From positions 2,852,001-2,916,000 of the forward strand of contig NZ_CP030073.1 of the NCBI RefSeq assembly GCF_003261055.1: a stretch of 64,000 bases of DNA, in the 5' to 3' direction. Made by a program: the position numbers and the translations under genes. This document shows, piece by piece, positions 1-11,490 of the stretch (positions are counted from its first letter, which is position 1; each line of letters opens with the position of its first letter). Source of the DNA: Streptomyces cadmiisoli. Its GTDB lineage: Bacteria > Actinomycetota > Actinomycetes > Streptomycetales > Streptomycetaceae. The notes under the pieces are model-generated. The model did not search any database, was not told where the DNA came from, and saw only the letters and a program-made list of their open reading frames with translations.

Positions 1-2862
1 CACCCGCCCGTCCTCGAACCAGCGCACCAGATGCGGCTGTACGGCGGTGGTGTCGCGGGCGAGGAGGCGGGAGACCGTGTCCAGGTAGCGCCCCTGCCCG
101 ATCGCCGGATCGCCGGGGCCGCCCGCCGGATCGGCCCGGACGAGGCGGCGCAGCAGGTCGAAGCGCTCGGCCTCGGCCAGCGGCAGCTCCGTCCAGAAGG
201 CGGGCCCGAACTCCTGCGGCACGAACTGCTGGTGGCGCCGCCATTCCGGGATCCGGTCGGCCAGCAGCCGCAGCACCGCGACGTACGCCGTGGCGTCCGG
301 CACCCCGTGCAGCGTCTCGGCCAGCAGCCGGGCGGCCCACCAGGAGCGCGGGTCGGCGTCCAGAGCGTGCGTCAGCTCCTCCAGACGGCGGGCGAGCCGG
401 CCGGTGCCCTGCTGACGGGCGACGAGGAGGAGGGCCTGGACGACGGGGCCGATGCGGTGGGGCGGGACGGACGGGGGCCGGCCGGGAAGCGGGGCGCTGT
501 GCACCAGCGCGCGCAGGGCGTCGTCGAGGTCGAGGTGCATGCCCTGGATCCAGTCGGCGAACTCCTCGTGCGCGAAGCGGTAGCCGGTGCCGGCCGGGAC
601 GAGGAGGCCTTCGGCGAGGACGGCGGACGCCCAGCCGGCACCGCCGCCGAGCCGTGCCGGGGCGGTCCCCCACGGGAACAGGACCTCGAACGACGCCCGG
701 TCCAGCTCGCCCTGCCCTCGGCCGAGGCTGCGCCGGGCCGCCTCGTGGACCTGTCCGGCCACCCTCGCCGCCAGCCGCCGTACGGCGGTGCCGCGCAGAC
801 CGCGCTCGGCGGCGAGCCGTGCCGCGACGCGCAGGCACATCAGGTCGAGGTGGGCGGTGAGGACGTCGTACCGGTCGACGGAGATGACGGCCGGCGCGTC
901 CGGGTGGGCGGCGCACACCTCGGACAGGAGGCGCAGGGTGAGGGGATGGCGGGCGTCGGAGGCGGTGAGCGCGTCGTCGGGCAGGTCGTAGCGGGCCAGG
1001 GCCTCGCGGGTCTCGCTCTCGCTCAGGTCGGCCAGGAGGACGCAGGGCGGAAGGCCGGCGCGGCCCCGGTCGCGCCGCCGGCCCGCGTGCAGCACCTCCG
1101 GCGGGAACTCCGCGCCCGCACGCTCCCAGTACTCCGTGCGGCAGGCCACCACCAGCCGCGCACCCGTCTCCCGCAGCCAGCGCGCCGTCCCGTCCGTCCA
1201 GTCGGTGAGCCGGCCGGCCAGCGCCGGCGGCATCTCCTCGGGGCCGTCCAGGAGCAGCAGCAAAGGGCGTCCGGCGGCGCAGGCGAGGGCGGCGAGACGC
1301 TCGGGCGTCGTGTCACCCAGGGCGCCGGGCAGGCACTCACGGTCCGGATCGCCCGGATCGGCGGGAAGATCCACGAGGTGCGCGTCCCCCGCGTCCGCAT
1401 CACGCCTCCCCGGGCTCCCCTGCGCCACGTCGGTGTGCCGTCCCCGACCGGGCACGCCCGCCACGGAACGCGTCCGTCCGCCCCCGCCGTCCACCCCGGC
1501 GCCGGGCCCGCCGGACGGTCGGCCGCCTGCTTCGGTGTCGCCCCGGTCTGCTCCCCGCCACCCGGAACCGCCGTGGCCCGGACCGGCGTGCCGCCCCCGG
1601 CCGGAACCACCCACCGCGGACCGCAGCCGTCCGCCGCCGGCACCGCCCGGACCCGAGCCGGTGCCCCCGGCCCCGTCGCCACCCCCGCCGGACATGGAAC
1701 CGCCGGACACGGGACCGTCGGGACCGAGACCGTCGAGACCGCCCGGGCCGATGTCACCCGTCTCGGGCAGAGAGACGGACCGGGACGCGGCCACGATGCG
1801 GGCCGCCCGGGTCAGCGCGCGGCCGGCCGCGTCCGCCAGCGAGGCGTCGTCGTCCATCAGGTCGGCGCCGCGCAGCCACAGTGTGGGGGCCGGTTCCGGG
1901 CCGAGGTGACGGCGGGCGGCCAGCGCAGCGAGTTCCGTGGTCCGGCCGCTGCCCGGCGGCCCGACGAGACCCAGGACGGCGGCGGGGCCCACCGTGAACG
2001 CGGCGAACTCCCCCACCGTCTCGGCCCGTTCGACCGGCTCGACCTCACCGCACGCCGCGGCACCCGTGCCGCCGAGGTGGCCCGCGAGAGTCCCGGGCGG
2101 ACCGTCCTGCCCGACCGAGGTGGCGGTCAGTTCCAGCACTCCGGCGAGGTTGAGGTCGGCGCCGTACGCCGGAACCGTCGCGGCGTTGCGGGCGAGGAGT
2201 TCGGCGAGCGGACCGCTCTCGGTACGGCGGGGCGTGACGGCGAACCCGATGTCGCGCCGGCCGGTCTGCAGGGCGGTGCCCAGCACGGCGACCACCGCGC
2301 CGGTCGAGGCGTCGATCACCGGTCCGCCGGCCGCGCCGCCGCCGAGCCTGAGCGCGTCCCGGCCTGCCGTACCGATCGCCAACTCCAGTACGTCGTCGAG
2401 GAGATGGAAGCGGTCCGTGGCCGTGTACGTCACGCTGGTGGCGCCCAGCACACGGGCCTCGCGCCAGCACCCGGCGGCGATCCGCACGTACGTCCCGTTC
2501 GCGATGCGGTCCCGCGCGGTGATGGGCAGCGGCTCGGCCCGCAGTCCCTCGGTGCGCACGAGGGCCAGATCGATCTCGGGCAGCGGGGTCACCGCGTCGG
2601 CGGTGACGACGCAGCTGCGGCCCCCGGAATCGCGCAGCACGAGGCGGACGAGACCGTCGACGGTCTCGTGGCTGGTGAGGACCGTGCCGTGGTGGTCGGC
2701 GAAGAAGCCGGTGCCGCGCGGGCGTCCGGCGAGGTCGTGGATGCGCACCAGGGCGCCGTCACCCGGTGCCGGCCCTGTCCATGGAGCGTCCTCGTGCCGC
2801 GCCGTCCGCGTGTCCTGCGGCGTCCGGCGGGTGCCTCCGGTCCGCCGGCCACGTCCCGCCAT
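1..2862 (-). CDS. Degenerate trypsin-like domain fused to a P-loop (NACHT/STAND-like) NTPase, 3' end outside window
   Basis: 954 residues are visible; the C-terminus lies beyond the left edge. The ATG at 2862 is preceded by a purine-rich GGGGGAGG. Residues about 45-210 look like a trypsin-fold domain: GTGFFADDHGTVLTSHETV carries a His at 65 and EIDLALV an Asp at 98. The usual GxSGGP nucleophile motif reads GAAGGP (Ala178), so the protease is probably inactive. Residues 299-308 form a Walker A (GPPGSGRT), about 368-495 is a long Gly/Arg-rich low-complexity insert, and RPLLLLLDGPEEMP near 535 is a Walker B followed by VVACRTEYWE, a sensor-like motif of STAND ATPases. The rest is helical and Leu/Trp-rich. 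It resembles peptidase-NTPase fusions seen in actinomycetes, some of which are signalling or defence proteins; the function here is unknown. It has its own upstream region and is separated from truB by a strong hairpin. Confidence 0.5.
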   Translation of the reverse strand, partial: MAGRGRRTGGTRRTPQDTRTARHEDAPWTGPAPGDGALVRIHDLAGRPRGTGFFADHHGTVLTSHETVDGLVRLVLRDSGGRSCVVTADAVTPLPEIDLALVRTEGLRAEPLPITARDRIANGTYVRIAAGCWREARVLGATSVTYTATDRFHLLDDVLELAIGTAGRDALRLGGGAAGGPVIDASTGAVVAVLGTALQTGRRDIGFAVTPRRTESGPLAELLARNAATVPAYGADLNLAGVLELTATSVGQDGPPGTLAGHLGGTGAAACGEVEPVERAETVGEFAAFTVGPAAVLGLVGPPGSGRTTELAALAARRHLGPEPAPTLWLRGADLMDDDASLADAAGRALTRAARIVAASRSVSLPETGDIGPGGLDGLGPDGPVSGGSMSGGGGDGAGGTGSGPGGAGGGRLRSAVGGSGRGRHAGPGHGGSGWRGADRGDTEAGGRPSGGPGAGVDGGGGRTRSVAGVPGRGRHTDVAQGSPGRRDADAGDAHLVDLPADPGDPDRECLPGALGDTTPERLAALACAAGRPLLLLLDGPEEMPPALAGRLTDWTDGTARWLRETGARLVVACRTEYWERAGAEFPPEVLHAGRRRDRGRAGLPPCVLLADLSESETREALARYDLPDDALTASDARHPLTLRLLSEVCAAHPDAPAVISVDRYDVLTAHLDLMCLRVAARLAAERGLRGTAVRRLAARVAGQVHEAARRSLGRGQGELDRASFEVLFPWGTAPARLGGGAGWASAVLAEGLLVPAGTGYRFAHEEFADWIQGMHLDLDDALRALVHSAPLPGRPPSVPPHRIGPVVQALLLVARQQGTGRLARRLEELTHALDADPRSWWAARLLAETLHGVPDATAYVAVLRLLADRIPEWRRHQQFVPQEFGPAFWTELPLAEAERFDLLRRLVRADPAGGPGDPAIGQGRYLDTVSRLLARDTTAVQPHLVRWFEDGRV

Positions 2863-3057
2863 GGTCGAACCTCCCCCGCCGTGCCGTACGGGCGTGCGTG
2901 CCCTTCGTTCGACGGTAGGCGCGGGATGATCAGGGGGACAGATCTCGAGGTGAACGCGCCCCCTTGCACTCCCCCGGTTCACTCCGAGCGCCTGCCCGGA
3001 CGGGTGAATGGACGGGGGACGTTGGATACACCCTAGGGGTGGGGGAACCGAGGGGGA

Positions 3058-3103
3058 CCGTGGAGCGGCGGCAGAGGAGGACCCCGTGACCGCCGCTCCA
3101 CGG
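3058..3103 (-). terminator. Strong hairpin after truB
   Basis: A perfect 14-bp inverted repeat, CCGTGGAGCGGCGG (3058-3071) and CCGCCGCTCCACGG (3090-3103), lies 55 bp past the truB stop and before the protease-NTPase gene. There is no U tract, as is usual for GC-rich actinomycete terminators. The rest of 2863-3158 holds no gene that I can support and presumably carries the promoter of the gene to the left. Confidence 0.5.
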
Positions 3104-3158
3104 GCAGCACCGCGCGGGCCCGACCCCAGCCGGGCCGGTGGGGACCGGCCCTCGGGGG

Positions 3159-4064
3159 TCAGGCGAACACGGCGAGGCTCTTGGCCTTGCCCCGGTGCTC
3201 CTCGACCAGCGCGAGGAAGCCGCCCTCGGGACCGAAGACGGCCACCGTGCCGGCGCCCGCGTACTGGTCGGGCATGTCGAGCCGGACGCCGTTGGTCAGC
3301 AGCCGGGCCCGTCTGGCGTCCACGTCCCAGCGGGGGAAGGCCGCCGCGGCGGCCTCGGCGATCGGCATCACCGTCAGCTCCTCCTGGAGCTGTTCCAGGG
3401 TGCGCGCCGCGTCGAGCCGGTACGGCCCGACACGGGTCCGCCGCAGCGCGGTCAGGTGCCCGCCCACGCCCAGGTCCGCGCCGAGGTCACGGGCGAGCGC
3501 GCGGATGTACGTGCCGGAGGAGCAGACCACCGACACCACCAGGTCGAGCACGGGGGTGCCGTCCTCGGCGACGGCCTCGCGGACGTCGTACACGCTGAAG
3601 GACGACACGGTGACGGGCCGGGCCGGGATGTCGAACTCCTCGCCCTCGCGCGCCCGCTTGTAGGAGCGCACCCCGTCGATCTTGATGGCGCTGACCTTGG
3701 ACGGCACCTGCATGATGTCGCCGGTCAGCTTCGCGACCCCCGCGTCGACGGCCTCGCGGGTCACCTTGGAAGCGTCGGTCGACGCGGTGACGTCACCCTC
3801 GGCGTCGTCCGTCACCGTCGTCTGGCCCAGGCGGACGGTGCCCAGGTACTCCTTCTCCGTCAGGGCGAGGTGCCCGAGGAGCTTGGTCGCCTTCTCGACA
3901 CCGAGGACGAGGACGCCCGTCGCCATCGGATCGAGGGTGCCGGCGTGGCCGACGCGGCGCGTCCTGGCGATGCCGCGCATCTTGGCGACCACGTCGTGCG
4001 AAGTGAAGCCCGACGGCTTGTCGACGATGACAAGGCCGTCGGGCGTGGTGTGCTTCTGGGTCAT
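3159..4064 (-). CDS. truB: tRNA pseudouridine(55) synthase TruB
   Basis: 301 aa. It isomerises U55 in the T-loop of tRNAs to pseudouridine. GHAGTLDPMATGVL (residues 39-52) is the TruB family signature, with the catalytic aspartate at residue 45. The N-terminal DGLVIVDKPSGFTSHD is also typical of the family, and length is normal. The ATG overlaps the rbfA stop by 4 bp (ATGA), so the two are translationally coupled. It is the last gene of the rbfA-truB unit and is followed by a strong hairpin. Confidence 0.5.
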   Translation of the reverse strand: MTQKHTTPDGLVIVDKPSGFTSHDVVAKMRGIARTRRVGHAGTLDPMATGVLVLGVEKATKLLGHLALTEKEYLGTVRLGQTTVTDDAEGDVTASTDASKVTREAVDAGVAKLTGDIMQVPSKVSAIKIDGVRSYKRAREGEEFDIPARPVTVSSFSVYDVREAVAEDGTPVLDLVVSVVCSSGTYIRALARDLGADLGVGGHLTALRRTRVGPYRLDAARTLEQLQEELTVMPIAEAAAAAFPRWDVDARRARLLTNGVRLDMPDQYAGAGTVAVFGPEGGFLALVEEHRGKAKSLAVFA

Positions 4065-4507
4065 TCGGCCGTGTCGTCCTCGTCCTCACCCGGCTTCTTG
4101 TACGGGTCGGCTTCCCCGGCGTACGCGGCGCCGGTGGCCGCCTCACGCACCTTCTCGTCGGAGGCACGGGCCTTGTCGAGGAGGTCCTCGATGGTCCGGG
4201 CGTTGTCCGGGAGCGCGTCGGCGACGAAGGTCAGCGTCGGCGTGAACTTCACGCCGGCCGCCCTGCCGACCTCGGAGCGCAGGATGCCCTTGGCGCTCTC
4301 CAGACCGGCGGCCGCGGCCGCCCGCTCCTCCTCGTCGCCGTACACCGTGTAGAAGACGGTCGCCTCCCGCAGATCGCCCGTCACCCGGGTGTCCGTGATG
4401 GTGACGTGCGTGCCGAGCCGCGGGTCCTTGATCCCGCGCTGCAGCTTCTGGGCCACCACCTCTCGGATGAGGTCCGCCAGCCTCTTAGCCCGCGCGTTGT
4501 CGGCCAC
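4061..4507 (-). CDS. rbfA: 30S ribosome-binding factor RbfA
   Basis: 148 aa. RbfA is a small KH-fold protein that binds the immature 30S subunit during 16S rRNA 5'-end maturation. The N-terminus MADNARAKRLADLIREVVAQ and the segment DPRLGTHVTITDTRVTGDL are characteristic. The last 30 residues are an acidic, disordered tail (EDEDDTAE), longer than in E. coli RbfA and common in actinomycetes. It overlaps truB by 4 bp and follows the DUF503 gene by 39 bp, a typical infB-downstream arrangement. Confidence 0.5.
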   Translation of the reverse strand: MADNARAKRLADLIREVVAQKLQRGIKDPRLGTHVTITDTRVTGDLREATVFYTVYGDEEERAAAAAGLESAKGILRSEVGRAAGVKFTPTLTFVADALPDNARTIEDLLDKARASDEKVREAATGAAYAGEADPYKKPGEDEDDTAE

Positions 4508-4546
4508 TGGTCCGTCTCCCGTTCTTTCCTGTCTTCGTTCTGTTGG

Positions 4547-4843
4547 TCAGTCGTCGTCATCGCCGTGGAAGCGGCGTCTGACGGACAGCAGCTCCACCTC
4601 GGGGCGGCCGGCGACCAGCCGCTCGCACCGGTCCAGTACGTCCGTCAGATGCCCCGCGTCGCCGGACACCACCGCCAGGCCGATGAGGGCCCTTCGGTGG
4701 AGGTCCACGTGGTCCACCTCGGCCGCGCTCACGGCGAACTTCCGCTGGAGTTCCGCGACGATCGGGCGGACGACGGAGCGCTTCTCCTTCAGCGACCGTA
4801 CGTCGCCGAGGAGCAGGTCGAAGGACAGCGTCCCCACATACAT
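4547..4843 (-). CDS. DUF503 (YlxP-like) family protein
   Basis: 98 aa from the ATG at 4843; the frame stays open further upstream, but homology-like sequence begins at MYVGTLSFDLLLGD. The family signature VRSLKEKRSVVRPIVAEL follows at residues 15-32. Members are small ferredoxin-fold proteins lying between infB and rbfA in many Gram-positive genomes. A role in ribosome assembly is suggested by this context only. No good ribosome binding site is visible before the ATG. The C-terminus ends in four aspartates. Confidence 0.5.
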   Translation of the reverse strand: MYVGTLSFDLLLGDVRSLKEKRSVVRPIVAELQRKFAVSAAEVDHVDLHRRALIGLAVVSGDAGHLTDVLDRCERLVAGRPEVELLSVRRRFHGDDDD

Positions 4844-5020
4844 GTATGGAACCGGTTCACCCGCCGGCCCGGGATCGATGGCCCCGCCATCTCGATGGGC
4901 GGGGACATCAAGAACGGTACCGCGCGCCCGCCGGGGGCTCGACCGGGTTTTGCCCGGGCCGACGGCCCCCGCGGGGTCGTCGCCGTACCGTGCCCGCGAC
5001 GCATGCGTGCGGGCCTGAGC

Positions 5021-5053
5021 GTGCCGGGGCGCGGCTTCACCGCACCCCGGCAC
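5021..5053 (-). terminator. Hairpin between infB and the DUF503 gene
   Basis: GTGCCGGGG (5021-5029) pairs with CCCCGGCAC (5045-5053) around a 15-nt loop. It is the second of two hairpins in the 271-bp gap 4844-5114 and may reinforce termination after infB. Confidence 0.5.
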
Positions 5054-5064
5054 CCAAACCGCGC

Positions 5065-5098
5065 GGTGGCCGACGGGAGCGATGTCCCGTCGGCCACC
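5065..5098 (-). terminator. Terminator after infB
   Basis: A perfect 14-bp stem, GGTGGCCGACGGGA (5065-5078) with TCCCGTCGGCCACC (5085-5098), has a 6-nt loop and starts 17 bp past the infB stop codon. It probably ends the rimP-nusA-ylxR-infB transcript or reduces read-through into DUF503-rbfA-truB. Confidence 0.5.
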
Positions 5099-5114
5099 GG
5101 TCGGCCACCGGCTG

Positions 5115-8207
<3,093 letters not shown>

Positions 8208-8256
8208 TTCGCTCCTTTGAGGTCCGGGTTGCGGCCGGACCGTCGCTAGTTCATGG

Positions 8257-8289
8257 GCGTACTCATCGCGTACTCATCGAGTGCTCATC
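8257..8289. repeat. Three 11-bp tandem repeats between ylxR and infB
   Basis: GCGTACTCATC occurs at 8257-8267 and 8268-8278, and a variant GAGTGCTCATC at 8279-8289. The spacing of one helical turn is typical of binding sites for dimeric or oligomeric regulators, but the sequence does not match a box I know. Confidence 0.5.
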
Positions 8290-8356
8290 GCAATCTCGAC
8301 CTGCTTTCGACTCGCGAGGTACCAGGCCGCACGGGGGGTTCCGCACGACGTGTTTC

Positions 8357-8653
8357 TTACCGTGTTGCCTGCTCAGCAACTGTTGTCCGCTCGACATACC
8401 CGCGCAACGCGTTTGTGTCGAGCGCACCCTGGGCGCGCAGCGCCCTCGTGAACGCCCGGCGGCGCACCGCCTGGTCGAGACAGACCGGGACGGGGTGCAC
8501 ATAGGCACCCCGGCCGGGCAGCGTACCGCGTGGATCAGGAACGCATGCGTCCTTGATCGCCACGATCCGCAGCAGTTCGCTCTTGGCCGCCCGCTCCCGG
8601 CACCCCACACAGGTGCGCTCAGGGCATGCTCCGGCATGCGTCCGGCCAGACAC
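8357..8653 (-). CDS. ylxR: YlxR family (DUF448) RNA-binding protein
   Basis: 98 aa from the GTG at 8653. The family signature is present: ERTCVGCRERAAKSELLRI near residue 12, and DPRGTLPGRGAYVHP, the conserved GRGAY loop. YlxR proteins are small nucleic-acid-binding proteins that almost always lie between nusA and infB; they have been linked to RNase P or to transcription regulation in other bacteria. The position in the operon supports the assignment. Confidence 0.5.
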   Translation of the reverse strand: MSGRTHAGACPERTCVGCRERAAKSELLRIVAIKDACVPDPRGTLPGRGAYVHPVPVCLDQAVRRRAFTRALRAQGALDTNALRGYVERTTVAEQATR

Positions 8654-8743
8654 GGCTAAGTCTACCTCCCCGCACCGACCTCACCCTTTCGGGGCAGGGA
8701 TCGAACGGTTGTTGTCGTGATCTAAGCCACCACGGGCCGAGAT

Positions 8744-9730
8744 CTATTCCTCAGGCTGTTCGGTGTCCGGACGGATGTCGATCCGCCAGCCGGTGAGCCT
8801 TGCGGCGAGCCGGGCGTTCTGCCCTTCCTTGCCGATCGCCAGGGACAGCTGGTAGTCCGGCACCGTCACACGGGCGGACCGGGCCGTCATGTCCACGACC
8901 TCGACCTTGGACACCCGCGCGGGTGACAGCGCGTTCGCCACCATCTCCGCCGGGTCGTCCGACCAGTCGACGATGTCGATCTTCTCGCCGTTCAGCTCGC
9001 CCATCACGTTGCGCACCCGGCCGCCCATGGGGCCGATGCAGGCGCCCTTGGCGTTCAGACCCGATCGGGTGGACCGTACGGCGATCTTGGTACGGTGACC
9101 GGCCTCACGCGCGATGGCGGCGATCTCCACCGAACCGTCGGCGATCTCCGGGACCTCCAGGGCGAACAGCTTCTTCACGAGGTTCGGGTGCGTGCGGGAC
9201 AGCGTCACCGACGGACCGCGGACGCCCTTGGCCACCCGGACCACGTACGAGCGCAGCCGCATCCCGTGCGGATAGGTCTCGCCGGGCACCTGCTCCTGCA
9301 CCGGCAGGATGGCCTCCAGCTTGCCGATGTCGACCAGCACGTTCTTGGGGTCGCGCCCCTGCTGGACGACGCCCGTGACGATGTCGCCCTCACGGCCTGC
9401 GTACTCGCCGAGTGTCGCGTCGTCCTCGGCGTCGCGCAGCCGCTGGAGGATCACCTGCTTGGCGGTGGTCGCGGCGATCCGGCCGAAGCCGGACGGGGTG
9501 TCGTCGAACTCGCGGGCCTCCTGGCCCTCCTCGAGGTCCTCGGGGTCCTCCTTCGCCCACACGGTCACATGCCCGGTCTCCCGGTTGAGCTCCACGCGCG
9601 CGTGTCGGCGGCTTCCCTCGGTGCGGTGGTAGGCGATGAGGAGGGCCGCCTCGATCGCTTCGACCAGCAGGGAAAAGGAGATCTCCTTCTCCCGCACCAA
9701 GCCCCGCAGGGCACTCATGTCGATGTCCAC
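8744..9730 (-). CDS. nusA: Transcription termination/antitermination factor NusA
   Basis: 328 aa, the short form without the C-terminal acidic repeats of E. coli NusA. The N-terminal RNA-polymerase-binding domain spans about residues 1-125, the S1 domain about 130-195 ([22 protein letters not shown]), and then come two KH domains with [24 protein letters not shown] and [23 protein letters not shown]. It is separated from rimP by only 2 bp, so the two are co-translated. Confidence 0.5.
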   Translation of the reverse strand: MDIDMSALRGLVREKEISFSLLVEAIEAALLIAYHRTEGSRRHARVELNRETGHVTVWAKEDPEDLEEGQEAREFDDTPSGFGRIAATTAKQVILQRLRDAEDDATLGEYAGREGDIVTGVVQQGRDPKNVLVDIGKLEAILPVQEQVPGETYPHGMRLRSYVVRVAKGVRGPSVTLSRTHPNLVKKLFALEVPEIADGSVEIAAIAREAGHRTKIAVRSTRSGLNAKGACIGPMGGRVRNVMGELNGEKIDIVDWSDDPAEMVANALSPARVSKVEVVDMTARSARVTVPDYQLSLAIGKEGQNARLAARLTGWRIDIRPDTEQPEE

Positions 9731-9732
9731 GG

Positions 9733-10242
9733 CTACGCCTCCTCCTCTTCCTTCATGTCCTTCTTGTCCTTACGGCTGAACTCGACCTGGACGCGCGCCT
9801 TGGCGATGTCCGCGAAGGCGAGTCTGCGTCCGGTGGGCTTGCGGCCCTTGACGCCGGGCACCTCGACGTCGACGCCCTCGTCGTCGACGGTGAGGATTCT
9901 GGCGACCAGCTCCGCCCCCTCCGCCAGCCGGAAATCCACCAGGCGGCCGGTGGCGCGCACATAGTGCCGGTGCTGGGTGAGGAGGCGCTCCGCGCCCGGG
10001 GTTCCGACCTCGAGGGTGTACTCGCCCTCGCCCATCGCGTCCGTCTCGTCGAGCTTCGCCGAGAGCGCGCGGCTCACATCGGCGATGGCGTCCAGGTCCG
10101 CCCCGGTGTCGGAGTCGACGACGACGCGCAGCACCCGCTTGCGGCCTACGGAGTCCACTGCGATCTCTTCGAGATCGAGGCCCTGGGAGGTGACGAGCGG
10201 TTCCAGAAGTTCTCGCAGCCTCTCGCTCTGGGTGGTGCTCAT
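9733..10242 (-). CDS. rimP: Ribosome maturation factor RimP
   Basis: 169 aa. RimP is needed for 30S subunit maturation. The N-terminal segment [20 protein letters not shown] and the [16 protein letters not shown] motif (residues about 90-105) are the family hallmarks; the C-terminus has the SH3-like domain and a charged Lys/Glu tail. It is the first gene of the rimP-nusA-ylxR-infB operon. It is divergent from the lipoprotein gene at 10437; the 194-bp gap between them must contain both promoters, though none stands out. Confidence 0.5.
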   Translation of the reverse strand: MSTTQSERLRELLEPLVTSQGLDLEEIAVDSVGRKRVLRVVVDSDTGADLDAIADVSRALSAKLDETDAMGEGEYTLEVGTPGAERLLTQHRHYVRATGRLVDFRLAEGAELVARILTVDDEGVDVEVPGVKGRKPTGRRLAFADIAKARVQVEFSRKDKKDMKEEEEA

Positions 10243-10436
10243 CCGGGTGACTCCTCGGCCGCGTGTGCTGTTGTGGGTTGGTCGCGTGTCTGGTCAAAGG
10301 GTATCCGGTCGCGGGGGGTGTTGCCGTCCACCTGTGCCCGGGCGGTGCCGGTGAGTGGTCGCGGAGGGGTGCGCGGGTACCGTGATCACGGGCATGCCGC
10401 CCAGGCCTTTCGTACGAGCCTTCGAGGACGTCAGCC

Positions 10437-10976
10437 GTGCCGATTCCCCTGTCGCAGCGCACCCCCTCGGGACCGCGCAGACGAACCCTGCTCGCCTCGA
10501 CCGCGGGCGTCGTGTTGCTCTCGGGCTGCTCCGGCGGGCCGGATGACGCCGGCGCCACCGGCAGCACTCCGTCGGCCGCAGACCGGGCACGCGCGCGTGC
10601 GGCCCGCGAAAGCCGCGAACTCGCCGCGCGGTACGACGCGGTGATGGCCGCGCACCCCGCGTTCACGGTCAGGTTGCGGCCGCTGCGGGACGCGACCGTG
10701 CGGCATGCCGAGGCGTTCGGCGGCACACCCGGGAAGGCGTCTCCCACCGCCTCCGCTTCCGCCTCCCCCTCGGCGTCGGCGTCGGCGTCGCAGCCGCCCG
10801 TCGTCCCGGCGGACGGAAAAGAGGCGCTCGCCGGGCTCGCGACGGCCGAGCGGAAGCTCGCGGACGGGCGTGCCCGGGCGCTGCTCTCGCTGCCGGGCGA
10901 GCTGGCCCGGCTGCTGGCGTCGGTGGCGGCGGCCGGGGCGGCGCACGCGTACCTGCTGACGGAGGGTGAGGGATGA
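10437..10976 (+). CDS. Putative lipoprotein, function unknown
   Basis: 179 aa from a GTG at 10437. The N-terminus has a basic stretch (GPRRRTLLAS) and a lipobox LLSGC with Cys at 31, so it should be lipid-anchored outside the membrane. A serine/alanine-rich linker with an 'SASAS' run lies at residues about 100-118. The rest is helical and Ala/Arg-rich. The stop overlaps the start of the DUF4439 gene by 4 bp (ATGA), so the two proteins probably act together. I recognise no catalytic motif. Confidence 0.5.
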   Translation: MPIPLSQRTPSGPRRRTLLASTAGVVLLSGCSGGPDDAGATGSTPSAADRARARAARESRELAARYDAVMAAHPAFTVRLRPLRDATVRHAEAFGGTPGKASPTASASASPSASASASQPPVVPADGKEALAGLATAERKLADGRARALLSLPGELARLLASVAAAGAAHAYLLTEGEG

Positions 10977-11464
10977 GCAAGCCGAAGGACGGGGAGCTGC
11001 GGGCGCTCCAGGCGGCGCTGGCGGCCGAGCACGCCGCGGTGTACGGCTACGGGGTGGTCGGCGGCCGGATCGACGAACAGGGGCGCGCCCGTGCCCGGGC
11101 GGCGTACGACGCCCATCGTGCGCGGCGGGACGCGCTGGCCCGTGACGTGCGGGACCTGGGCGGTGAGCCGGTCGCCGCGGCGGGCGGCTACGCGCTGCCG
11201 TTCCCGGTGACGGACCCGGCGTCGGCGGTACGGCTCGCCGCCGAGTTGGAGGAGCGCGTGGCCGGGGTGTATTCCGACCTGGTGCGCGCGAGCGGGGGCC
11301 GGATGCGGGGCACGGCCGCGGGCGCGCTGCGCGAAGCGGCGGTGCGGGCGGTGGGCTGGCGCGGCGGGAGCGTAGCCTTCCCTGGTCTCGCCGAGCGGGC
11401 GGCGGCCGACCGCGGCTCGGGGACGGCCGGTCCGCCGGCTTCGGCCGCGGCACCGACGGCGTAA
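10973..11464 (+). CDS. DUF4439 ferritin-like protein
   Basis: 163 aa. The N-terminal segment LQAALAAEHAAVYGYGVVGG matches the DUF4439 ferritin-like fold, and further helices follow (LAAELEERVAGVYSDLVR). The Glu/His positions are partly those of a ferritin-type di-iron site, but I cannot confirm metal binding. It is translationally coupled to the preceding lipoprotein gene and followed 26 bp later by the APH-fold gene, with which it probably forms a three-gene operon. Confidence 0.5.
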   Translation: MSKPKDGELRALQAALAAEHAAVYGYGVVGGRIDEQGRARARAAYDAHRARRDALARDVRDLGGEPVAAAGGYALPFPVTDPASAVRLAAELEERVAGVYSDLVRASGGRMRGTAAGALREAAVRAVGWRGGSVAFPGLAERAAADRGSGTAGPPASAAAPTA

Positions 11465-11490
11465 CTCCGCAGGAAGGAATCGACTCGCGT

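Noticed and set aside
31..3036. Very long open frame on the plus strand
   Set aside because: It is antisense to the protease-NTPase gene; long antisense frames are an effect of high GC3. It has no domain and no ribosome binding site, whereas the minus strand shows Walker and trypsin motifs.
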